A stretch of 40,152 nucleotides of DNA from DASXTS01 sp036505275. GTDB lineage: Bacteria > Actinomycetota > Actinomycetes > Mycobacteriales > Pseudonocardiaceae. Both the position numbers and the translations under genes were made by a program. The stretch lies in NCBI GenBank assembly GCA_036505275.1, contig DASXTS010000266.1:1-40152 (forward strand), written 5' to 3'. The notes under the pieces were generated by a model, which was not told the origin of the DNA, did not search any database, and saw nothing but the letters and a program-made list of their open reading frames with translations. This document shows, piece by piece, positions 26,207 through 33,936 of this stretch. How positions within the stretch are numbered: position 1 is the stretch's first letter; every line of letters starts with the position of its first letter.

Positions 26207-27550
26207 ATGACCGAGCACCAGCACCGGGTCGACCGGCTGACCGAACAACTGCGGGCGTTGCCGCCGGGGGCGCCGGTGCGGCTGGCGAAGCGGACGTCGA
26301 ACCTGTTCCGCACCAGGGTCCGCAGCGCCGCCCCTGGGCTGGACGTGTCGGCGTTCCAGCACGTGCTGGACGTGGACCCGCAGCGACGGACCGCCGACGT
26401 CGAGGGCATGGTGACCTACGAGACGCTGGTGGACGCCACCCTGCCGCACGGGCTGATGCCCCTGGTGGTGCCGCAGCTGAAGACGATCACGCTGGGCGGC
26501 GCGGTGTCCGGGGTGGGCATCGAGTCCTCCTCGTTCCGAAACGGCGTACCGCATGAGTCCGTGCTGGAGATGGACCTGCTCACCGGGGACGGCGAGCTGA
26601 TCACCGTGTCGCCGGAGAACGAGCACGCCGAGCTCTTCTTCGGCTTCCCCAACTCCTACGGAACGCTGGGGTACGCGCTGCGGCTGCGCATCGAGCTGGC
26701 GCCGGTCAAGCCGTTCGTGCACCTGCGGCACGTGCGCCACCACGACGCGCGGGCGTTCTTCGCCGACCTCGAGCGGCACTGCGCGAGCGGCGAGCCGGAT
26801 TTCGCCGACGGCACGGTGTTCGGGCCGGACGAGATGTACCTGACCCTCGGCACGTTCGTGGACCGGGCGCCGTATACCAGCGACTACACCTGGCTGGAGA
26901 TCTACTACCGGTCCATTCAGCGGCGCCGGGAGGACTTCCTGACCGTGCGCGACTACCTGTGGCGCTGGGACACCGACTGGTTCTGGTGCTCGCGGGCGTT
27001 CGGCGCGCAGCGCCGCTGGGTGCGCCGGCTGGCCGGGCGGCGGCTGCTGCGCTCGGACGTGTACTGGAAGATCGTGGCTTTCGAACGCCGGCACCGGGTG
27101 CTGGCGCGGATCGACCGGCGCCGGGGAAAGCCCGAGCAGGAGCCCGTGGTGCAGGACGTCGAGATCCCGGTGACCCGCGCCGCCGAGTTCCTGGACTTCT
27201 TCCACCGGGAGATCCCGATCAGCCCGGTCTGGGTGTGCCCGCTACGCCAGCGCGACCCCCATCGCCGCTGGCCGCTGTACGAGTTCGACCCGGACACGCT
27301 CTATGTCAACTTCGGCTTCTGGTCCAGCGTGGACCTGGCCCCCGGACAGGCGCGCGACACGCACAACCGGATGATCGAGCGCACCGTCGAGTCGCTCGGC
27401 GGGCGCAAGTCGCTTTACTCGACGGCGCACTACGCCGAGGACGACTTCTGGCGGCTGTACAACGGCGAGGTGTACTGGCGGCTGAAGAAACAGTACGACC
27501 CGGACGGACGGCTACTCGACCTGTACGCCAAGTGCGTACGAAACCGGTGA
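26207..27550 (+). CDS. FAD-binding oxidoreductase of the 10-methyl fatty acid pathway (TmsA/BfaA-like)
   Basis: This 447-residue flavoprotein is of the FAD-linked oxidase / DHCR24-like type. The FAD-binding half (about 50-180) includes LGGAVSGVGIESSSFRNGVP and VLEMDLLTGDGELITVSP. The C-terminal half has YRLKKQYDP-like ends typical of this group. Paired with a cyclopropane-synthase-type methyltransferase, it matches the BfaA-BfaB / TmsA-TmsB arrangement. There the methyltransferase makes 10-methylene fatty acyl chains and the flavoprotein reduces them to 10-methyl (tuberculostearate-type) chains. The ATG at 26207 is chosen; an in-frame GTG at 26195 is an alternative. The next gene starts 11 bp after its stop. 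Confidence 0.82.
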   Translation: MTEHQHRVDRLTEQLRALPPGAPVRLAKRTSNLFRTRVRSAAPGLDVSAFQHVLDVDPQRRTADVEGMVTYETLVDATLPHGLMPLVVPQLKTITLGGAVSGVGIESSSFRNGVPHESVLEMDLLTGDGELITVSPENEHAELFFGFPNSYGTLGYALRLRIELAPVKPFVHLRHVRHHDARAFFADLERHCASGEPDFADGTVFGPDEMYLTLGTFVDRAPYTSDYTWLEIYYRSIQRRREDFLTVRDYLWRWDTDWFWCSRAFGAQRRWVRRLAGRRLLRSDVYWKIVAFERRHRVLARIDRRRGKPEQEPVVQDVEIPVTRAAEFLDFFHREIPISPVWVCPLRQRDPHRRWPLYEFDPDTLYVNFGFWSSVDLAPGQARDTHNRMIERTVESLGGRKSLYSTAHYAEDDFWRLYNGEVYWRLKKQYDPDGRLLDLYAKCVRNR

Positions 27551-27561
27551 GAGGTGGCACG

Positions 27562-28812
27562 GTGACGATCGCGCAGACCTTCCAACGAGTCATGGGCCCC
27601 GATGGTTCGGTGGCCTTCACGGCCTTCGACGGCAGCGTCGCCGGCCAGCCGGACGCGCCGGTCCGGGTGGAGGTGCGCTCGCCGACCGCGGTGAGCTACC
27701 TGCTCGGGTCACCGGGCGAGCTCGGACTGCCGCGGGCGTACGCCGCCGGCCACCTCGAGGTGCACGGCGACCTGTACGCCGCGATCGCGGCGGTGAGCGA
27801 CGCGGTCGACCAGGTCGGCCTGCGCACCCGGCTGGCCGCGTTGCGCGAGCTGGGTCCCCGCTACCTGCGGCCGGTGACCCCGCCGCCGGAGGAGCTGCCC
27901 CGCCGGTGGCGGCGGGTGTGGCACGGGGTGCGGCACTCGCGCAGCCGGGACAACAAGGCCATCGCCCACCACTACGACGTGTCCAACCGCTTCTACTCCT
28001 ACCTGCTCGGACCGTCCATGGCGTACACCTGCGCCTGCTACCCGTCCGCGGACGCCACCCTGGAGCAGGCCCAGGAGCACAAGTTCGACCTGGTATGCCG
28101 CAAGCTCGGGCTGACGCCGGGGATGCGGCTGCTGGACGTCGGCTGCGGGTGGGGCGGCATGGTGCTGCACGCCGCCCGCAACTACGGGGTGCGGGCGCTT
28201 GGCGTGACGCTGTCCCGCAACCAGGCCGACTGGGGGCAGAAGGCGGTGGTCGAGGCGGGCCTGGCGGACGTGGCCGAGGTGCGGCAGGGCGACTACCGCG
28301 ACGTCGCCGAGACCGGCTTCGACGCGGTGTCCTCGATCGGGCTCACCGAGCACATCGGCGCCCGCAACCTTGGCTCGTACTTCACGTTCCTGCGCTCCAA
28401 GCTGGTCGACGGCGGGCGCCTGCTCAACCACTGCATCACCCGGCCGACCACGCTGCAGCCGGCCCGCTCGGGCCAGTTCATCGACCGCTACATCTTTCCG
28501 GACGGCGAGCTGGAGGGCGTCGGGCAGATCATCACCGCGATGCAGAACAACGGCCTCGAGATCCGCCACGAGGAGAATCTGCGCGAGCACTACGCAATGA
28601 CGCTGGCCGCCTGGTCGGCCAATCTGGAGCGGAATTGGGCCGAGGCGGTGGCCGAGACCAGTGCGGGCAAGTCACGGGTGTGGCGGCTGTACCTGGCCAT
28701 GTCCCAGTTCGGCTTCGATCGGCGGATGATCGAGCTGCATCAGGTGCTCGGGGTGCGGACCGCCTCCTCCGGAGCGTCGGGCATGCCGCTGCGCCCGGAC
28801 TGGGGCGTCTGA
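27562..28812 (+). CDS. SAM-dependent fatty acid methyltransferase, CFA-synthase family (TmsB/BfaB, UfaA-like)
   Basis: This 416-residue enzyme has an N-terminal substrate-binding region and a Rossmann methyltransferase domain from about residue 125. HYDVSNRFYSYLLGPSMAYT is the family signature, LLDVGCGWGG binds SAM, and GLTEHIGARNLGSYF and FIDRYIFPDGEL follow. It methylates the double bond of phospholipid-bound oleate, giving 10-methylene stearate in the paired pathway. The GTG at 27562 has GAGAGG upstream. The last 73 bp overlap the 3' end of the convergent slipin gene, an unusually long antisense overlap. Confidence 0.88.
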   Translation: MTIAQTFQRVMGPDGSVAFTAFDGSVAGQPDAPVRVEVRSPTAVSYLLGSPGELGLPRAYAAGHLEVHGDLYAAIAAVSDAVDQVGLRTRLAALRELGPRYLRPVTPPPEELPRRWRRVWHGVRHSRSRDNKAIAHHYDVSNRFYSYLLGPSMAYTCACYPSADATLEQAQEHKFDLVCRKLGLTPGMRLLDVGCGWGGMVLHAARNYGVRALGVTLSRNQADWGQKAVVEAGLADVAEVRQGDYRDVAETGFDAVSSIGLTEHIGARNLGSYFTFLRSKLVDGGRLLNHCITRPTTLQPARSGQFIDRYIFPDGELEGVGQIITAMQNNGLEIRHEENLREHYAMTLAAWSANLERNWAEAVAETSAGKSRVWRLYLAMSQFGFDRRMIELHQVLGVRTASSGASGMPLRPDWGV

Positions 28813-29621
28813 GGCTCGTCCGGCGCCGGCGCCGGCGGCGCCGGGTTCAGCTTGGCCGGCGCCTGGTCCGGCGCGGCCCGTTCCAGGAACCGGAGCAGCT
28901 CCACCGGGAACGGCAGCACCAGGGTGGAGTTTTTCTCGGCGGCCACCTCGACGACGGTCTGCAGTAGCCGCAGTTGCAACGCCGCGGGGGTGTCGGCCAT
29001 CACGGCCGCGGCCTGGGAGAGCTTGTGCGAGGCCTGCAGCTCGCCGTCGGCGGTGATGATCCGGGCCCGCCGCTCGCGGTCGGCCTCGGCCTGCCGGGCC
29101 ATCGAGCGCTTCATGGACTCCGGCAGCGCCACGTCCTTGATCTCCACGCGGTCGATCTCGATGCCCCAGCCCAGCGCAGGGGTCTCGATCATCAGCTCCA
29201 GGCCCTGGTTGAGCCGCTCGCGGTTGGACAGTAGGTCGTCCAGCTCGCTCTTGCCGATGATCGACCGCAGCGAGGTCTGCGCGACCTGGCCGACGGCGAA
29301 CAGGTAGTCCTGGACGTCGACGAGCGCCTTCACCGGGTCGATGACCTTGAAGTAGACGACGGCGTCCACCCGGACGGTCACGTTGTCCCTGGTGATGCCC
29401 TCCTGGGCCGGCACCGGCAGCGTGACGATCTGCATGTTGACCTTATGCAGCCGGTCGACCGCCGGCACGATCAGCGCCAGCCCCGGTTGCCGGGTCCCAT
29501 CGCGGACCCGGCCCAGCCGGAACACCACGCCGCGCTCGTACTGGTTGATCACCTTGGCGCTGGCGCTGCTCAGCACGACGACGACGATCAGGATGGCGAC
29601 GAGCACCCACAGCACGACCAC
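28740..29621 (-). CDS. Slipin / SPFH-domain (stomatin-like) membrane protein
   Basis: This 293-residue protein has one N-terminal hydrophobic segment (MVVLWVLVAILIVVVVLSS) and an SPFH/band 7 domain (about 25-200), including YERGVVFRLGRVRDGTRQPG and VDAVVYFKVIDPVKAL. A coiled-coil stretch follows, with MARQAEADRERRARIITADG and AEKNSTLVLPFPVELLRFLE. A Pro/Ala-rich tail of about 50 residues is partly antisense to the methyltransferase gene. Slipins oligomerise at the membrane and often have an NfeD partner, which is absent here. The GTG at 29621 has AGGAG about 8 nt upstream. Confidence 0.92.
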   Translation of the reverse strand: MVVLWVLVAILIVVVVLSSASAKVINQYERGVVFRLGRVRDGTRQPGLALIVPAVDRLHKVNMQIVTLPVPAQEGITRDNVTVRVDAVVYFKVIDPVKALVDVQDYLFAVGQVAQTSLRSIIGKSELDDLLSNRERLNQGLELMIETPALGWGIEIDRVEIKDVALPESMKRSMARQAEADRERRARIITADGELQASHKLSQAAAVMADTPAALQLRLLQTVVEVAAEKNSTLVLPFPVELLRFLERAAPDQAPAKLNPAPPAPAPDEPQTPQSGRSGMPDAPEEAVRTPST

Positions 29622-29702
29622 GGCACGCTCCTACCCGCTACGGGATTCAGCGTACGCGGCCGCGATGCAGTGGGCGCGCGCCTGTGTTGATCTAGCGCGG
29701 AC

Positions 29703-30725
29703 CTAGCGCGCTACGTGCATCCGCACCGTGGTGCCGGCCGTGGACGAGCGGATCTGCACCAGGTCGCACAGCTGGTTGGCCAGCCACACCCCGCGGCCCG
29801 ACCGCTGGTCCGGCCGCGGCCGGACCCGGCCGACCAGCGGCTGGTCGATGTGCCCGCGGTCGCTGATCTCGCACACCAGGGCGTCGTCGTCGGCCCACAG
29901 CCGCAGGGTGCCCCGGCCGCCGCCATGCCGCAGGCTGTTCACCGCGATCTCGTGCATCGCGAGCATGAGGTCGGCGGTCCGCTCCGCGTCGATGCCAAGG
30001 GTGCGGGCCCGCTCGCCGACGTGCGCGCGCAGCCGGCGAACGGTGGGCACATGGTCGAACTCGAACGCCTCGGGCGCGCTCGCCTCGGCATCCGGCAGCG
30101 GCACCGTGAACTCCGCGGCGGCCTCGGTGACACCGTGGTAGCCGACGCCACGGCCGTCGCCGCCGCGGTCCACCACGACCGGATGCCGCAGGCTGGCGTG
30201 GCCGACCATCGCGTCGCCCAGCGCCTGGGCGTCGTACGGGCAGCGCAGCAGCAGGTCCGTGCCGTCGGCGAAAGCGATGTTGAGCAGCGCCTCGTGCAGC
30301 AGCGCCTCGGCGAGCTCGGCCGGCCGGCGGCCGAACCACACCGGCTCGCCGATGCCGCGGACAGGCACGCCGCCGCCGTCCTCGACCACCTCGCGCCACA
30401 TCGGGATGATCAGCGCCGGGTTGCGCCCGGCCTGCGCCATGTCCACGAACCGAACCTTGTCGGCGTCCGCGCCGAGCGCGGCGCGCAGCAGGTCGATCTT
30501 CGGTGGGATCACGGCGACCAGCACCGGCTGGCCGGCGTTCAGCCCGTCCCGGACGTAGTCCACCGTGACGTCGAGAAAGCCCTGGTCGCCGCGGTAGACC
30601 GCGGCCTCGTGCCGGAATCCGAGCCCGTTCGACCCCGACCCGATTGTTGCCGGCCCGATTGTTGCCGGCCCGGCGACCGGTACCCGGCCGTCGCCGGCCG
30701 TGGTCATTCCGCCGGGACCGTGCAC
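29703..30725 (-). CDS. MEDS-domain / RsbW-like anti-sigma ATPase regulator
   Basis: This protein of about 340 residues has an N-terminal MEDS (DcmR-type sensory) domain (about 35-220, with VYRGDQGFLDVTVDYVRDGL, DMAQAGRNPALIIPMWREVV and EPVWFGRRPAELAEALLHEA). A C-terminal serine-kinase-type HATPase follows (about 240-340), with N box LAMHEIAVNSLRHGGG, ISDRGHID and GRGVWLANQLCDLVQIRS. The arrangement is common in actinomycete anti-sigma or partner-switch regulators. No STAS or sigma gene is adjacent. The GTG at 30725 is used; the ATG at 30707 is also possible. Both contain the GPATI duplication. Confidence 0.83.
   Translation of the reverse strand: MHGPGGMTTAGDGRVPVAGPATIGPATIGSGSNGLGFRHEAAVYRGDQGFLDVTVDYVRDGLNAGQPVLVAVIPPKIDLLRAALGADADKVRFVDMAQAGRNPALIIPMWREVVEDGGGVPVRGIGEPVWFGRRPAELAEALLHEALLNIAFADGTDLLLRCPYDAQALGDAMVGHASLRHPVVVDRGGDGRGVGYHGVTEAAAEFTVPLPDAEASAPEAFEFDHVPTVRRLRAHVGERARTLGIDAERTADLMLAMHEIAVNSLRHGGGRGTLRLWADDDALVCEISDRGHIDQPLVGRVRPRPDQRSGRGVWLANQLCDLVQIRSSTAGTTVRMHVAR
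30641..30670 (-). repeat. 15-bp tandem duplication in the MEDS/ATPase gene
   Basis: Two exact copies of cgattgttgccggcc (30641-30655 and 30656-30670) encode GPATI twice on the minus strand in the disordered N-terminus. Confidence 0.85.
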
Positions 30726-30887
30726 GGTTAGTACCCTACCTCCGCCCCTGCTGACCCGCCGGCCGAGCTGACGGGACGCTGACGGCGTCCGAGCCGGAAA
30801 ACCGCACGCCACAGGCGCCCCGCCGCGCGTACCGGCCGCCGCAGTGTGGGTCCGGCATCGGCTCTGCGGCGGCCGGGCGGTGCGGAG

Positions 30888-31406
30888 TCAGTCGAGCAGC
30901 GGCTCGCCGTTGAAGATCCCCAGCCGCTCCATGTAGAACTCGACGCCGATGCCGTTCGGGTCGCGGATGTAGAGGCTGTCCTCGACGCCACGGTCCGGCC
31001 CGAGGTACTCGATCCCGGCCGCGTCCAGCCTTGCCCTGGCGGCCTGGAACTGCTCCGGCGTGGTGGACAGGGAGATGTGCTGCACCCCGCCGATGGTCTC
31101 GTGGAAGTCGGGGTGGTCATGCCCCGGGAAGTCGAAGAACCCGAGCAGGTTGCGGTTGCCGACGTCGAAGAAGAAGTGGCTGGACCCGGCGTAGTCCCGG
31201 TTCTCCACCAGCTCCACCAGCGGGAAGCCCAGGGTCTCCTGGTAGAACCGGATGGTCTGTTCGACGTCGCGGCAGATCAGCGCGGCGTGGTGCACCCCGC
31301 CGGTCGGCGCGGGTGGCCGCTGACCAGGCGGTCGCAGGTACTTGGCCTTGAGCTCCTCCCGCCGTGACCGGATGGCGGCCAGCTCATCGCCTTGTGGCTG
31401 TGGCAT
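30888..31406 (-). CDS. VOC-family (glyoxalase/dioxygenase superfamily) protein
   Basis: This 172-residue protein has paired beta-alpha-beta-beta-beta units of the vicinal-oxygen-chelate fold. Candidate metal ligands are His40 in GGVHHAALI, His110 in IGGVQHISL and Glu156 in GIGVEFYMERLG. A 35-residue charged and proline-rich N-terminal extension precedes the domain. The reaction (dioxygenase, lyase or resistance protein) cannot be told. The ATG at 31406 has only a weak ribosome site. The 160-bp gap between it and the MEDS gene shows no gene. Confidence 0.85.
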   Translation of the reverse strand: MPQPQGDELAAIRSRREELKAKYLRPPGQRPPAPTGGVHHAALICRDVEQTIRFYQETLGFPLVELVENRDYAGSSHFFFDVGNRNLLGFFDFPGHDHPDFHETIGGVQHISLSTTPEQFQAARARLDAAGIEYLGPDRGVEDSLYIRDPNGIGVEFYMERLGIFNGEPLLD

Positions 31407-31488
31407 GCCCTGGATGGTAGTTGTGGCGCGCTGCGGGAGTGGCGCCCGCGAGGCGCTGACGAGGCGGGGTCAAGCTCCGGCGGGCAGA

Positions 31489-32715
31489 ATGCCGTTGGTG
31501 CGGCGACATGCGGTGCTGGTCGGCCTGGCCATCGTGCTGCTGTCGGCCAACCTGCGGCCGGCGGTGGCCAGCGTGGGGCCGGTGCTGCCGGAGCTGCGGG
31601 CCGGGCTGCGGCTCTCCGGCACCCAAACGGCGGTGCTGACCATGTTGCCGGTGCTGTTCTTCGGCCTCCTGGCGCCGGTGGCGCCGCGGCTGGCCCGGCG
31701 GATCGGAATCGAGCCGGTACTGGCGGGGGCGCTGGCCGCGCTGGCGGTTGGGCTGGTCGGCCGGGTGCTGGCCGGGCCGAGCCTGCTCTTCGCCGGCACC
31801 ATCCTGGTCGGCGGCGCCATTGCGGTGGCCAACGTGCTGCTGCCGCCGCTGGTGAAGCGGGACTTTCCACACCGCACCGGCCTGATGATGGGCATCTACA
31901 CCACCGCGATCGCCGCCGCGGCCGCCATTGCCGCCGGCGTGACGGTGCCGGTCACCGACGCGTTCGGCTGGGACTGGCGTGGCGCGCTCGGAATGTGGGT
32001 GGCGCCGGCGGCGATCGCCCTGCTGGTCTGGCTGCCGCTGATCCGCAGCCACACCAGGCCGCCGGCGCAGCCCCACGCCGGGCCGCCGCTGGCGCGCGAC
32101 CCGCTGGCCTGGCAGGTGACCGCGTTCTTCGGCCTGCAGTCGCTGCAGTTCTACGTCATGCTCGGCTGGCTGCCGTCGATCTACCGGGACCACGGGTACC
32201 GCCCGGCAGCAGCCGGGTTCCTGCTGTCGCTGTTCGGCCTGGTACAGCTGCCGGTTACCCTGCTGCTGCCTCGGCTGGCCACCCGCGCCCGCAACCAGGT
32301 GATCCACGTCGTGCTGTCCACCGCGATCCTTGGCGTCGGGCTGGTCGGCATGCTGGTCGCCCCGACCGCCGCCCCGTACCTCTGGGTCGTGCTCGCCGGT
32401 ATCGGCTGCGGCGCGTGCTTCGCGCTCGCGCTGGCACTGGTCGTGCTGCGCACCGGGCGGGTGGCGGAGACCGCGCGCCTGTCCGCGATGGCGCAGACAG
32501 TCGGCTATGTGATCAGCGCGTTCGGCCCACTGGTCTTCGGCATCCTGCACGAAACGGTCGGCTCATGGACGGCGCCGGTGCTGCTGCTGGTGCTGCTGGT
32601 CGTGCCGCAGCTGTGGTGCGGCGTGCTGGCCGGCCGTTCCCGGGTGCTGGCCGACCGGCTCACCCGGTCCGACGCGGTAAGGCGGGCCGGCGCCGGGGTT
32701 GCCTCTGGCGGATAA
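31489..32715 (+). CDS. MFS transporter, CynX/NimT-like family
   Basis: This 408-residue membrane protein has about 12 hydrophobic segments. The opening VLVGLAIVLLSANLRPAVAS and VGPVLPELRAGLRLSGTQTA is characteristic of the CynX/NimT (cyanate or nitroimidazole) branch of the major facilitator superfamily. RDHGYRPAAAGFLLSLFGLV begins the second half. Transport direction and substrate are unknown. The ATG at 31489 gives the normal family length. It is divergent from the VOC gene and followed 7 bp later by the LapA-like gene, so the three downstream genes may be co-transcribed with it. Confidence 0.88.
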   Translation: MPLVRRHAVLVGLAIVLLSANLRPAVASVGPVLPELRAGLRLSGTQTAVLTMLPVLFFGLLAPVAPRLARRIGIEPVLAGALAALAVGLVGRVLAGPSLLFAGTILVGGAIAVANVLLPPLVKRDFPHRTGLMMGIYTTAIAAAAAIAAGVTVPVTDAFGWDWRGALGMWVAPAAIALLVWLPLIRSHTRPPAQPHAGPPLARDPLAWQVTAFFGLQSLQFYVMLGWLPSIYRDHGYRPAAAGFLLSLFGLVQLPVTLLLPRLATRARNQVIHVVLSTAILGVGLVGMLVAPTAAPYLWVVLAGIGCGACFALALALVVLRTGRVAETARLSAMAQTVGYVISAFGPLVFGILHETVGSWTAPVLLLVLLVVPQLWCGVLAGRSRVLADRLTRSDAVRRAGAGVASGG

Positions 32716-32722
32716 TCCGGTA

Positions 32723-33346
32723 ATGGCCACCCCGCCAGCCGAGGATCTGCCGGGAACCGACCGGCCGTTCGACGAGCCCGACCGGGTCGATGAGCCCGGG
32801 GCGCCGCGGCGTTCCGGGCGGCACCACGCGCCGGACCGGACCGAGCGGAGCCGGGCGCCGGACCGGACCGACCGGAACTACCCAGCGGATCGGACCGAGC
32901 GGCACCGGGCGCCGGACCAGAATGTGCCACCCGACCGGCGCGATGACGGGCGCGATGACGGGCGCGATGCCCGACGCGATGAGACCGCCAGGATCGAGCC
33001 GGAGCAGCAACCGTCGCCAACCGCCGGCCAGACCGCCGAAGCGAGGTCGGCGGTCGTGCCGATGAAGCCGAAGCTCAGGCCGACCCGGATCAGCGGCACC
33101 TGGGCGGCGGTGATCATCGCGGCCGTGGTGCTGATCTTCCTGCTGATCTTCATCCTGCAGAACCTGGCGACCGTCACGGTGAACCTGCTCGGCTTCTCGT
33201 GGTCGATGCCGCTTGGCGTCGCGATGCTCTTCGCGGCCATCGCCGGCGCCATCCTGGTCGCGCTGGTCGGCACGGCCCGCATTCTGCAGCTGCGCCGGTA
33301 CGCCAAGCGCCTTGGCACCGTCGACAAGGCGAGGCGAGCGGGGTGA
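32723..33346 (+). CDS. LapA-domain (DUF1049) membrane protein with charged disordered N-terminus
   Basis: This 207-residue protein has about 110 N-terminal residues that are disordered and very rich in Asp, Arg, Pro and Glu. They include imperfect APDRTERSR-type repeats and a DDGR repeat array. Two transmembrane helices with a LapA/DUF1049 pattern follow (VVLIFLLIFILQNLATVTVN, then PLGVAMLFAAIAGAILVALV), and then a basic tail. LapA in enterobacteria affects lipopolysaccharide assembly; in actinomycetes the role is unknown. The ATG is at 32723. The stop overlaps the next start in GTGA. Confidence 0.83.
   Translation: MATPPAEDLPGTDRPFDEPDRVDEPGAPRRSGRHHAPDRTERSRAPDRTDRNYPADRTERHRAPDQNVPPDRRDDGRDDGRDARRDETARIEPEQQPSPTAGQTAEARSAVVPMKPKLRPTRISGTWAAVIIAAVVLIFLLIFILQNLATVTVNLLGFSWSMPLGVAMLFAAIAGAILVALVGTARILQLRRYAKRLGTVDKARRAG
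32939..32986 (+). repeat. 12-bp tandem repeat x4 in the LapA-like gene
   Basis: Units cgcgatgacggg (32939-32950 and 32951-32962), cgcgatgcccga and cgcgatgagacc lie in one array. They encode DDGR-type acidic/basic repeats in the disordered N-terminus. Confidence 0.8.
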
Positions 33347-33933
33347 CCGAGATCGACTTCTGGTTCGATCCGAGCTGCCCGTACACCTGGCGTACCAGCC
33401 GGTGGCTGGCCGACGTGGCGCAGCGGCGCGGCGTGGATGTGCGGTGGCGCGTGATGAGCCTGGCCATCCTCAACGAGGGCAAGGAGTTCCCGCCGCAGTA
33501 CGGGGAGGCGATGGACGCCGGCCGGGTGGCCTCCAGGGTCATGCAGGCGGTGCGGGAGCGCTGCGGCAACGAGGCCCTCGGCCGGTTCTACGCCGAGGTC
33601 GGCACGCTGGTGCACGAGCGCGGCACCGAGCCTGGCGTGGACGTCTACCGGCAGGCGCTGCGCGCGGGCGGCCTACCCGAGGAGCTCGCCACCGCTGGCG
33701 ACGACGAGGCCTACCAGGCCGGGGTGGTCCAGAGCCACTGGGAGGGCCAGGACCGGGCCGGTCAGGAGTCCGGCAGTCCCATCACCGCGGTGGACGACCA
33801 CCCCGGCTTCTTCGGACCGATCGTGGTGCCGCCGCCGGCCGGCGACGACGCCACCCGGCTACTGGACGCCCTGGTCGCGCTGTCCGCCATTCAGTCGTTC
33901 AGCGAGCTGAAGCGGGCCAGGCAGGCCCTGTAG
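33343..33933 (+). CDS. DsbA-fold protein similar to mycothiol-dependent nitroreductase Rv2466c
   Basis: This 196-residue thioredoxin-fold protein (DsbA/HCCA-isomerase superfamily) is alignable by eye with mycobacterial Rv2466c: IDFWFDPSCPYTW at the start, WRVMSLAILNEGKE, HPGFFGPIVVPPPAG and FSELKR near the end. Rv2466c uses a CPWC redox pair with mycothiol. Here the motif is Cys12-Pro-Tyr-Thr15, so the resolving cysteine is missing and a monothiol mechanism would be needed. The GTG at 33343 overlaps the LapA-like stop by 4 bp, so the two are coupled. Confidence 0.85.
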   Translation: MTEIDFWFDPSCPYTWRTSRWLADVAQRRGVDVRWRVMSLAILNEGKEFPPQYGEAMDAGRVASRVMQAVRERCGNEALGRFYAEVGTLVHERGTEPGVDVYRQALRAGGLPEELATAGDDEAYQAGVVQSHWEGQDRAGQESGSPITAVDDHPGFFGPIVVPPPAGDDATRLLDALVALSAIQSFSELKRARQAL

Positions 33934-33936
33934 CTT

